Source: Verrucomicrobia bacterium ADurb.Bin006
Lineage (GTDB): Bacteria; Verrucomicrobiota; Verrucomicrobiia; Limisphaerales; J093
Direction of reading: 5' to 3'
Assembly: GCA_002071485.1 (NCBI GenBank)
Contig: MWFF01000197.1
Span: forward strand, 95,424-159,423
DNA: 64,000 nt
Of the stretch, positions 33,961 to 41,147 are shown piece by piece. How positions within the stretch are numbered: position 1 is the stretch's first letter; each line of letters opens with the position of its first letter. Under the pieces are notes generated by a model that saw only the letters and a list, made by a program, of their open reading frames with translations, was not told the origin of the DNA and did no database searches. The translations under genes and the position numbers were made by a program.

Positions 33961-36123
33961 CTATTCGATCAGGCGCAGGTAGCGTCCCATCCAGTAGGGA
34001 AGCAGGAACTCGTCCCCTGCGAGCTCCCGCAAACCGCCGTTGCCGCCGTCCAGGACGAACGGGTTCCCGTTCCAGCGCATGATCGGTCGCTCGTCCGGGG
34101 GCAGGAGTTCCTCGGTGTCCTGCCCGCGAAAATTGGCGGGCCGACGCGTGAGATCCTGACGCCCCGAGTTGCGGACGGTCCAATCGACCAGATCGATTGG
34201 AAAATTGCGCAAGGTCCAGAGCGCGCCCGCGATGTCGAATGGATCGGCGCCCGTCGCGGCCAGCACGAAATTCCAGAGGGGATTGCGCTCGATCTTCTCG
34301 ATTTCCCAGTGGTCCTGGATCGCCGCGGCGTACAGGCGTCGCAGGTCCTCGGTGAACGCGAAACGGTAAAGGACCCAGTACGTGTAGAACGCAAGCTCGT
34401 CGTCGGAATGGTTCCACGCGTCGCCCATGTCGTGCCCGCGGAAGACGAATCCGGGCGTTGGGCGAATGAGGGCCATGCTGTTTGTGATGTTGCGCAGGTA
34501 ACCGTGCCTTTCGAACAATTCGTAGGCCTTGTCCCGATAGACCGGCTTGCCCGTGGCGTGATGGGCAAACTGAAGAAACGCGATAATCTCGGCGCTGTTG
34601 AGCCGCCGATCGACAATGGTGGGCGGATAGTGGTTCACGTACTCGGGATGCCATCGACCCCAAAGAGTCGGCTGGCCGTCGACGTCGACCAGATAGTAGT
34701 TGTGGCGGAGGATGTGGTTGATGATCCGTTCGTACCCCGCCGCGATCCGGCTCTTCTCGTCGGGCGTGCGCGCCGCCACCTCCCAAAGCACCGCGTAGGC
34801 GAATGTCTGCCCCGTGATCTCGTCGCTGCTGGTGTGCGCCTTCCACTCCCAATGGCGTTCCGGCGCCAAGTGCCAGCGCTCGGGATCAGAAACCTTGAAT
34901 CCCGTCCGCTCGAATGTGCGAGCGGGGAAACCGTCCAGCCCGTTGATTGACTGGAGCCGCTCGAGGGCCGCGAAGGTCTCCCACGCGTTGGCGCGCGCCT
35001 TCTCGTCGTCCGTGGCGGCATACCGAAAGGCCTGGCTGGCGAGATACGCGCTGCTCCATGTGCCGTCGTTGTCGGTGTCAATCATCTCGGCTGATGCCAT
35101 GTCCCCGGGCTTGTTCAGGCGCAGCTCCGCGCATAACCCGTAGCGGATGTGCCGCTGCCGAATCTTGTCGTCGTAGTACCGTGCCTTGTCGGCCAGCGTG
35201 ATCCGCGGAAACTCGATCTTGCCCAGGCCGCCCTTGGTGAGGACATACATGTCGCCCAGCGGGTCGGCTTGGAGATCGAGGACGTGGTCGTCAGGCAGCC
35301 ACCGCTTCGAGGCATAGTATTTGAAGGATCCCGGCTCCGTCTGGCAAAACGCGCCCTGCGTCGTGCCCGCCCACAATGCGCCAGGCAACGGACGCAACGC
35401 GGTGATGTGCGTGGCCGGCAGCCGCTCCTGCAATGGAACAAGGTGTTTCCCGCTCCGCAGATCGAGCACGTAATAGCCGCGGGTGGTGCCCACAAACAGT
35501 TCCGCGCCCCTGAAACCGAGCGCCGTCAAATCCGTGCCTCGATGGAAGAGATCGACCTGCGGTCCGGTCATGCGGTAGATGGTATCGTTGGCCAGGATGA
35601 AAAACTGGACGCCCCACGCGTAGACCCGCTCCGTTTGGCGGGTGACCTGAAAGGGCAGATTCGTCCACGACGCCCCGGCCACCAGGAGCAGATTCGTGGG
35701 CGCCGCCAGGAGAGCCACGCCCTCGGCGTTGACCGCCGCACTGCGATAGACGCCTTTGGGCAGAGCCACATGGTATTGCCCCGCCAAATCGTTCGAGAGT
35801 AGTTTGTCCTCGAACAGGTAGAAGACATGGCCGCTTTCGCCCACCAGATCGAGCGGCACGATGCCGGCCAGCGGGCGAAAGCTCTGGTCCAGTGCTACAC
35901 GCTCCCCAAACACGCGTCCGACACCCTTGTCCGTCAACACGTAGGCAATCCCATCCCGCTGCACCGCCAGACGACGGTACTCTGCTCCGTCCAGTTCGGG
36001 CGCTTGCGCCAAACGCACCGCCATCGGCTGGCGAAAAGGCGCGTCGGGCAGAGCCGCGGCCGGGGCCGGAAGCGACGCAAGCACGAGAGCCGAAAGACAA
36101 GACGCGAAACGTGAAGATTTCAT
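33961..36123 (-). CDS. Large secreted protein: N-terminal propeller-like, C-terminal helical domain
   Basis: This 720-residue exported protein has signal peptide MKSSRFASCLSALVLASLPAPAAA at ATG 36123. Residues about 40-370 contain short repeated beta phrases (DGIAYVLTDKGVGRVFG, GHVFYLFEDKLLS, LFVGTTRGYYVLDLRSGKHLV, GALWAGTTQGAFCQ, GDMYVLTKGGLGKIEF) like a two-component-regulator propeller. Residues about 400-720 are helix-rich with aromatic and acidic clusters (AWETFAALERLQSINGLDGFPAR, RIAAGYERIINHILRHNYYLVD, DAWNHSDDELAFYTYWVLYRFA), reminiscent of alpha/alpha-toroid carbohydrate-active proteins. No catalytic residue can be assigned. It lies between a zinc-ribbon gene and a pseudopilin on the same strand. 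Confidence 0.7.
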   Translation of the reverse strand: MKSSRFASCLSALVLASLPAPAAALPDAPFRQPMAVRLAQAPELDGAEYRRLAVQRDGIAYVLTDKGVGRVFGERVALDQSFRPLAGIVPLDLVGESGHVFYLFEDKLLSNDLAGQYHVALPKGVYRSAAVNAEGVALLAAPTNLLLVAGASWTNLPFQVTRQTERVYAWGVQFFILANDTIYRMTGPQVDLFHRGTDLTALGFRGAELFVGTTRGYYVLDLRSGKHLVPLQERLPATHITALRPLPGALWAGTTQGAFCQTEPGSFKYYASKRWLPDDHVLDLQADPLGDMYVLTKGGLGKIEFPRITLADKARYYDDKIRQRHIRYGLCAELRLNKPGDMASAEMIDTDNDGTWSSAYLASQAFRYAATDDEKARANAWETFAALERLQSINGLDGFPARTFERTGFKVSDPERWHLAPERHWEWKAHTSSDEITGQTFAYAVLWEVAARTPDEKSRIAAGYERIINHILRHNYYLVDVDGQPTLWGRWHPEYVNHYPPTIVDRRLNSAEIIAFLQFAHHATGKPVYRDKAYELFERHGYLRNITNSMALIRPTPGFVFRGHDMGDAWNHSDDELAFYTYWVLYRFAFTEDLRRLYAAAIQDHWEIEKIERNPLWNFVLAATGADPFDIAGALWTLRNFPIDLVDWTVRNSGRQDLTRRPANFRGQDTEELLPPDERPIMRWNGNPFVLDGGNGGLRELAGDEFLLPYWMGRYLRLIE

Positions 36124-36146
36124 GGCTGCGACTTTTGCACAGACCC

Positions 36147-36437
36147 TTAGTTCAGAGATCCCGCCATAAAGGCGATCAGACCGACAACCATCAGACCGAT
36201 CGCCACCCACCAGACCCAACCGCGTTGACCCGACCGCCGTTGATTCGGACTGAACTCGCGTGCGACAAAGTCGTCATAGTCGAACTCCTGGTCCGGCAAA
36301 TCCAACGCGTCATAGCGTGCCTGATCCGACCATCCCGTCCGTTTGTCAGACCCGCACTCAGGGCAGGCCGCCGCTCCCTCTGGAACCTCGGTTCCGCAAT
36401 GCGGACAGATGCCGGGTGTCGATGAATCGCAACTCAT
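36147..36437 (-). CDS. Zinc-ribbon protein with one C-terminal membrane helix
   Basis: This is a 96-residue protein from ATG 36437. CPHCGTEVPEGAAACPECGSD is a C-x2-C...C-x2-C zinc ribbon of the type found in zinc-ribbon-domain membrane proteins. A hydrophilic acidic linker (ALDLPDQEFDYDDFVAREFS) and a final transmembrane segment (GWVWWVAIGLMVVGLIAFMAG) follow. It is probably inserted tail-first in the inner membrane with the ribbon in the cytoplasm. Role unknown. It precedes the large secreted protein by 23 bases. A 19-bp inverted repeat lies 45-115 bases upstream of its start. Confidence 0.72.
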   Translation of the reverse strand: MSCDSSTPGICPHCGTEVPEGAAACPECGSDKRTGWSDQARYDALDLPDQEFDYDDFVAREFSPNQRRSGQRGWVWWVAIGLMVVGLIAFMAGSLN

Positions 36438-36481
36438 GCGCTCACAGTCGGGTGCTAAATGTCCAGGGCTTCCAACGAAGC

Positions 36482-36552
36482 TCCGCCTCAAACCGACCAG
36501 TTGCCGCTGGCATACGCCCGCGCCTGCGCGCATCTGGTCGGTTTGAGGCGGA
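36482..36552. repeat. Perfect 19-bp inverted repeat with 33-base loop
   Basis: The left arm 36482-36500 (TCCGCCTCAAACCGACCAG) and right arm 36534-36552 are exact reverse complements, separated by 33 bases. No T-run follows on either strand, so it is not an intrinsic terminator. It lies in the presumed leader of the zinc-ribbon gene and could be a MITE-like element, a protein-binding palindrome or an RNA hairpin. Confidence 0.8.
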
Positions 36553-36833
36553 AATCCATTCGATGCGCTTTCGCGGCACAGCGGCCTGCCTTCCAGAATC
36601 GGAGCTTCAATGGCGTCAGCGCAGGGCGTGAGTTCGCACCGCACGTCTCACCTGCAAACTGGGCCCCGGTCCGCCATCAGAACGCTCCTGGCCCAACATG
36701 TCATTCTCAGCATTGAATGTCCAGCGCGCCTGCCCAACTCCAGTCGCGTTGCATCTGTAGGTTGTCGGTATTCGGAATCGAGGAAATCCGTCTTGGTTGG
36801 CAGAACCGACGAAGCGCGAGGGGCTCGGGAAGG

Positions 36834-36853
36834 TTATTCACAGCATATTCACA
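36834..36853. promoter_or_regulatory. Paired DnaA-box-like repeats upstream of the ncRNA promoter
   Basis: TTATTCACA (36834-36842) matches the DnaA-box consensus and ATATTCACA (36845-36853) differs by one base. The shared TATTCACA is repeated with an 11-base period, placing both on the same DNA face. An AT-rich stretch (36854-36890) follows. They may bind DnaA or another regulator about 40-55 bases upstream of the -35 element at 36890. Confidence 0.4.
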
Positions 36854-36889
36854 ACATGTTTACTATCAATATTTTGCAACTTTTTTTTG

Positions 36890-36917
36890 TTGACAGGAGT
36901 GTGTTCTGATGTATGGT
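36890..36917 (+). promoter_or_regulatory. Sigma-70-type promoter of the large ncRNA
   Basis: A perfect -35 hexamer TTGACA (36890-36895), a 16-base spacer and TATGGT (36912-36917) are preceded by an AT-rich element with eight T residues (36881-36888), which could serve as an UP element. The predicted transcription start is near 36924. Confidence 0.7.
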
Positions 36918-36923
36918 GTGACC

Positions 36924-37806
36924 AGTTCATTGAAAGAACAGGAAAGGATTGCGGGGGCCTGAACGGTCCGGCAGGCCTTTCCGAAGATATTCCCAGGCGA
37001 CTGGGGAAAGGCTGGGGCAGGCTGGTTGGCCCAGCCCCTGTGAGGAAGAGCGGATCGTGAGGTCTGCGCGTCTTGCAGGCAGGATTCACCAGTTCCTCTG
37101 GCGGCATTCGCGCGCCGTCAGTGACGCGAGCAAGGAACTGAGCGACGAGGGGCGATGAGAAGCCGCTCCGAGTCGAGTCAAGTCAACTCGGGCTGGTTTC
37201 GGGCTCGAGCCAATCGCAGTCACCCAGAGGGTGCGTAGCTGCTACTGCGCGCCAGCACGCGGCGGACGGCTCTGGCGGTTGTTCCGAATGAGGGCCGCCC
37301 GACGAAATGCGCCGAAAGGCGAGACAAAGCGAGCGTCTGTCGCGGGGAGGGCACAGGGCGAGGCAGGTCCTGTGAAAACCTCCCAAAGCGCTGGCGATGT
37401 TAAAAACGGCACCGCTGGCCTATGAGCGTAAGGCAGCTTGAGAGGTAAGAGGTCAGACCCGTGGCACCGGGCCAACGCACCGCCACACGCGGTGGCCGAC
37501 CCGGTGCAAGCGGCAAAGACGCGAAGCAACGGTCATAGACGTGTCTTTGCCCGGTTCGCAAGCCGGTGGCGCAAACACCAGCGCAGTCGAGCCGAGAGGC
37601 CTCACTCGATAATTCAGCGACCGCAAGGCGCTGGACGGCCCTGCTATGAGGCCGACAACTCCGTTTGCCGTGGAGAATGGCGTCGGGAAGCTGGCAGCCC
37701 AATCGAGAGGCGCCTAATGCCAGCCCGGGGAAGAGAGCGTGGCGAACTCCCACTCCCAGATTTGTCCCTGTCTGGTCCCGCGATCGGGCAGGGACAATTT
37801 CTTTTC
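36924..37806 (+). ncRNA. Large highly structured non-coding RNA (about 0.88 kb), class unknown
   Basis: The interval between promoter and terminator has no credible protein frame but is full of local stems. Examples: GGAAAG/CTTTCC (36941-36946 with 36977-36982) enclosing GCCTG/CAGGC; CCCAG-GCGA-CTGGG (36992-37005, a GNRA loop); GGCTGGG/CCCAGCC (37010-37016 with 37030-37036); CGCC-GAAA-GGCG (37310-37321, GNRA); an 8-bp stem 37464-37471/37500-37507 enclosing 6-bp CACCGC/GCGGTG; 9-bp GGCAAAGAC/GTCTTTGCC (37512-37520 with 37543-37551); CAGCG...CGCTG closing a GCAA loop (37615-37633); and 7-bp GCTGGCA/TGCCAGC (37690-37696 with 37718-37724). I looked for the conserved cores of RNase P RNA, tmRNA, SRP RNA and group I/II introns and did not find them. 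Function unknown; size and complexity recall OLE, GOLLD or ROOL RNAs, without claimed homology. Confidence 0.7.
37762..37806 (+). terminator. Strong intrinsic terminator of the large ncRNA
   Basis: TTGTCCCTG (37762-37770) pairs exactly with CAGGGACAA (37789-37797), enclosing an inner stem CCCG-CGAT-CGGG (37777-37788), and is followed by TTTCTTTTC. The T-tract is on the plus strand only; on the minus strand the hairpin is followed by ATCTGGG, so it terminates the plus-strand RNA, convergent to fabF. Confidence 0.88.
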
Positions 37807-39066
37807 TCATCCCACGTATCTGCGTGCCACAAGGCAGGCGTTGTGGCCGCCAAAGCCGAAGGAATTGTTGACAATGGCGTCAACCGTCATTTCCCGCGCC
37901 GCATGAGGCACGAGATCGAGGTCGCAGGCCGGGTCGGGATGATCGAGGTTGAGCGTGGGGGGCACAACGCCCGTCTGGATCGCCTTCGAGCAGACGGCCA
38001 TTTCGACGGCACCGGCCGCTCCGAGCATGTGACCGGTGGCGCCCTTGGTGGAACTGACGGCCAACCGGCTGGCATGCGCGCCAAAGACGGTCCGGATGGC
38101 CTGGGCCTCGCAGATGTCGCCCTGGGGGGTGGCCGTGCCGTGAGCGTTGATGTAACTGATCTGCTCCGGCGCCATCCCCGCCGAGCGGAGCGCCATCCGC
38201 ATGCACCGGGCAGCCCCTTCGCCCTCGGGCGAGGGGACTGTCATGTGATGGGCGTCGGCCGTGTTGCCGTAGCCCATCACCTCGCAGTAGATTCGCGCGC
38301 CGCGTCGGCGCGCATGTTCGAGATTCTCGAGCACCAGCACGCCCGCGCCTTCTCCCATGACGAAGCCGTCCCGGTCCGCGTCGAACGGACGCGCGGCGCG
38401 TTTGGGCTCCGCATTGCGCGTGCTCATCGCCCGCATGGCGCAGAAGCCGCCGATGCCCAGCGGCGTAATGGTGGCCTCGCTGCCCCCGGCGAACATCACA
38501 TCGGCGTCCCCCATCTTGAGCGTGCGCCATGCCTCGCCGATGGCATGCGAGGAGGTCGCGCATGCGGAGCAGGTCGCCAGATTGGGGCCGCGCAGGCCGT
38601 GGAACATCGAGAAGAGGCCCGACGCCATATTCAGAATGAGCATCGGGATCATGAAGGGCGACAGGCGGCCCGGTCCCTTGCTCAACAGAATCTTGTGTTG
38701 TTCTTCAGTGGTATGCAGGCCGCCAATCCCCGAGCCGAGGAAGGCGCCGATGGCGTCGCGATTGCATCGATCCAGATCAAGCCCCGAGTCGAGCAAGGCT
38801 TCCTTGGCCGCGACCAGGGCGAATTTCATATAGCGATCCGTGCGCCGCTCGTCCTTGGCCGAGGGGAATGCGCCGGTGGCATCGAGATTGCGAACCTCGG
38901 CGGCAATCTGGCAGTCGAACTGTGTCGGGTCGAAGAGCGAGATGCGGTCGATGCCGCACTGGCCGGCGAGGAGATTGGTCCAGAAGGTGTCAACCGAGTG
39001 GCCCAGACACGACACAACCCCCAGTCCGGTGATCACCACGCGTCGTTCGGTTTGCGAGATCGCCAT
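37807..39066 (-). CDS. fabF: Beta-ketoacyl-ACP synthase II
   Basis: This is the elongating condensing enzyme of fatty acid synthesis. The 419-residue chain from ATG 39066 opens [15 protein letters not shown]. The nucleophile is Cys169 in [15 protein letters not shown], with His309 in [11 protein letters not shown], Lys341 in [16 protein letters not shown] and His346, the KAS II triad and lysine. [22 protein letters not shown] is the usual FabF segment. An extra 17 codons upstream are open but overlap the promoter/leader space after acpP. It lies 62 bases downstream of acpP, the normal order. Its 3' end abuts the ncRNA terminator. Confidence 0.96.
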   Translation of the reverse strand: MAISQTERRVVITGLGVVSCLGHSVDTFWTNLLAGQCGIDRISLFDPTQFDCQIAAEVRNLDATGAFPSAKDERRTDRYMKFALVAAKEALLDSGLDLDRCNRDAIGAFLGSGIGGLHTTEEQHKILLSKGPGRLSPFMIPMLILNMASGLFSMFHGLRGPNLATCSACATSSHAIGEAWRTLKMGDADVMFAGGSEATITPLGIGGFCAMRAMSTRNAEPKRAARPFDADRDGFVMGEGAGVLVLENLEHARRRGARIYCEVMGYGNTADAHHMTVPSPEGEGAARCMRMALRSAGMAPEQISYINAHGTATPQGDICEAQAIRTVFGAHASRLAVSSTKGATGHMLGAAGAVEMAVCSKAIQTGVVPPTLNLDHPDPACDLDLVPHAAREMTVDAIVNNSFGFGGHNACLVARRYVG

Positions 39067-39128
39067 AGAACAAAAAGGGCAGCTCGCGCTTGAATCCGGC
39101 GGGGCTGCCCAGTTCAATCCGCAGGCTC

Positions 39129-39374
39129 TTACTTCTGCTGCAGATCTTCGATGTACTTGATCACATCGCCCACGCTTTGCAGCTTCTCGGCCTCTTCGTC
39201 GGGAATCTCCTGTCCGAACTCCTCTTCCAAAGCCATCACCAACTCGACGGTGTCGAGTGAATCGGCCCCTAGATCCTCGATGAACTTCGCCTCAGGGGTA
39301 ACTTGATCGACAGTTACACCCAACTGTTCGACGATAATCTCTTTAACCCTCTGCTCGATGGATTGTTCAGCCAT
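39129..39374 (-). CDS. acpP: Acyl carrier protein
   Basis: This is an 81-residue acidic carrier. [41 protein letters not shown] and [21 protein letters not shown] are canonical; Ser39 in the DSL motif accepts the 4'-phosphopantetheine arm. The ATG at 39374 fits the family; upstream codons do not. Next to fabF, it forms a fatty-acid synthesis pair. Confidence 0.97.
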   Translation of the reverse strand: MAEQSIEQRVKEIIVEQLGVTVDQVTPEAKFIEDLGADSLDTVELVMALEEEFGQEIPDEEAEKLQSVGDVIKYIEDLQQK

Positions 39375-39601
39375 GCGTCTCTCCCATTTCGTTTTCAGGT
39401 TGCGGTTGTGTCTATGCGACGTCCTCCGGAGCGTCAAGTCCCGATTGGCTAATTTTTTACCTTCACCGCGGCGTCCGATGCAGCCGCTCGAGCCCGCGGA
39501 CTGTCGGGCGATCCGACACGTGTCCGCCGCCGAGAAACAGCAGCATCCCAACCCCGGCTTCGCCACTCCGCGACAAACGCTCTGATCAAAAATCGGCCGG
39601 G

Positions 39602-40900
39602 CTATGCCCGGGGCGGCAGCTTCCTCTCAACGGGGCTCTTCTCGAGGGTGACATACTTCGGCAGCCCGCCGTCCATCGGCACCTTCACCTCGCCCTCGAC
39701 CAACGGCCGCACATACTCGATAAACTTCTCGTTGGGCATGAAACCGTCCTCGCTCACCCAATCGCGCGGCACGAAATGCTCGACATTCGCCACCTCGGCC
39801 AGCGGATGCAGCCCGGTGCTCCAGGCCATCGTCCCGTCTTCACGAAGACTGCGGACGATCTTGACCATGAAGCCGCTCTGCCCATCGACGGCCGCGCGCA
39901 CCGCCGCCTCGCCGCAGGCAAAGGCATTGTCGATGTCGGTCAGACTCGCGGAGTGCCCCGCGGCGCGCTGGGCGTATCCCAAGATCACAGTGCGCGTCTT
40001 GGTGTTCAACCTGCCCTGCACATGCTCCTTAAGCTTCTCGGCCGCGCCGGCCAGGACCGGATGTCCGAAGCTATCCAGACGGGTCACGTCGGCCCCGATT
40101 TCCTTCCCTTCCTGGTCCTTCAAGCCCTCGCCGACCACCATCACGCAATAGCGATAGGCCTCGACCACCTCTTTGATCTTGGCCAACAGCGCCTCCATGT
40201 CGTACCGAATCTCCGGCAACAGAACAATGTGCGGTGCGGCGGCCGGGTTGCCCCGCTTGGCCAGCACCGTCCCGCCCGCAATCCATCCCGCCGACCGGCC
40301 CATCACCTCGATGATGCAGCACGATCCGTCATCGGTCGCCATGCTCCCAACATCGATGCCGACTTCCATCACGACGGTGGCATTGTGCTTGACGACGGAC
40401 CCGTACCCGGGGCAACTGTCCGTGAAGGGAAGGTCGTTGTCGATCGTCTTGGGCACGCCGATCACACGCAAATCGTAGCCGCGCCTGACGGCGTCCTCAT
40501 GGATTTTGTGGGATGTGTCCTGGGAATCGTTGCCCCCGGTGTAGAAGAAGTACCGAATGTTGTGGGCCTGAAAGACCTCGAACAGACGGTCCATATCCTT
40601 GGCGGCCTGGGCCGGCTTGCGCTTGAAGTCGATCTTGTAGCGGCATGTGCCCAGGGCGGCCGCCGGCGTGTGCTTCAATCCCTCGATCGTCCTCGATTTC
40701 TCGTCGTTCAGGTCGATCAGATTCTCCTGGAGAATGCCCAGAATCCCGTTGAGCCCTCCGTAAATTTCCTCGATGCATTCGTGCTTTCCAGCCTCGCGGA
40801 TCACTCCCGCCAGGCTGGCGTTTATCGCACAGGTCGGCCCTCCCGACTGAGCGACCAGCAAATTCCCAACAAGTTCAGCCATAATCGTTTTCGTCTCCAC
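39602..40900 (-). CDS. pfp: Pyrophosphate-type 6-phosphofructokinase
   Basis: This is a 432-residue PFK-fold enzyme. [22 protein letters not shown] is the N-terminal nucleotide/phosphate site; [16 protein letters not shown] carries GGND where ATP-type enzymes have GGDG, and [10 protein letters not shown] has lysine where ATP-dependent enzymes have glycine. These two changes are the accepted marks of PPi use. [18 protein letters not shown] and [11 protein letters not shown] follow. It would make the glycolytic step reversible and save ATP. It lies 227 bases upstream of acpP on the same strand. A TTGACA -35 element lies about 80 bases upstream of its start (40984-40979). Confidence 0.92.
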   Translation of the reverse strand: METKTIMAELVGNLLVAQSGGPTCAINASLAGVIREAGKHECIEEIYGGLNGILGILQENLIDLNDEKSRTIEGLKHTPAAALGTCRYKIDFKRKPAQAAKDMDRLFEVFQAHNIRYFFYTGGNDSQDTSHKIHEDAVRRGYDLRVIGVPKTIDNDLPFTDSCPGYGSVVKHNATVVMEVGIDVGSMATDDGSCCIIEVMGRSAGWIAGGTVLAKRGNPAAAPHIVLLPEIRYDMEALLAKIKEVVEAYRYCVMVVGEGLKDQEGKEIGADVTRLDSFGHPVLAGAAEKLKEHVQGRLNTKTRTVILGYAQRAAGHSASLTDIDNAFACGEAAVRAAVDGQSGFMVKIVRSLREDGTMAWSTGLHPLAEVANVEHFVPRDWVSEDGFMPNEKFIEYVRPLVEGEVKVPMDGGLPKYVTLEKSPVERKLPPRA

Positions 40901-40955
40901 TCCGCCTTCTCCGTTGCCTCACGGACAGACACCAAGTCCAGTTAAATTGGGCCTG

Positions 40956-40984
40956 ACACTGCCAACCGGCCTGATTGATGTCAA
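40956..40984 (-). promoter_or_regulatory. Candidate promoter for the phosphofructokinase gene
   Basis: On the minus strand TTGACA (40984-40979) is followed after 17 bases by CAGTGT (40961-40956), a good -35 with a weak -10. A 12-base direct repeat, AAGCGGAACTAC, lies at 40984-40995 and 41003-41014 (19-base period), overlapping the upstream edge and possibly an activator or repressor site. Confidence 0.35.
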
Positions 40985-41147
40985 AGCGGAACTACGCCCA
41001 ACAAGCGGAACTACCCCGCGCCTCCTTTTGCCCTTGAGGCTGCCCCGACCCTTTGTTACACCCTGCGCAGACTCGGACGCCTGCCCCCCCAGTCCAGGCG
41101 GGGGCTTCGCCCCGATTGCGATTCACAGAGCACACGAGATTATCACG

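Noticed and set aside
33896..34852. N-terminal extension of the pseudopilin frame
   Set aside because: It lies within the large secreted protein gene on the same strand in another frame, and the pilin leader begins at 33895.
36834..36890. Chromosomal origin oriC
   Set aside because: Only two box-like sites and no dnaA, dnaN or gidA gene nearby; kept as a regulatory candidate only.
36924..37806. RNase P RNA, tmRNA, SRP RNA or group I/II intron
   Set aside because: None of the conserved cores was found (RNase P GAGGAAAGTCC and ACAGA blocks, tmRNA ends with CCA, SRP GGAAG tetraloop region, intron domain V), and the length does not fit the first three.
37438..39093. 551-codon plus-strand open frame opposite fabF and across the end of the ncRNA
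   Set aside because: It is the GC-rich antisense shadow of fabF; the sequence is low-complexity with no domain, and it would read through the ncRNA terminator.
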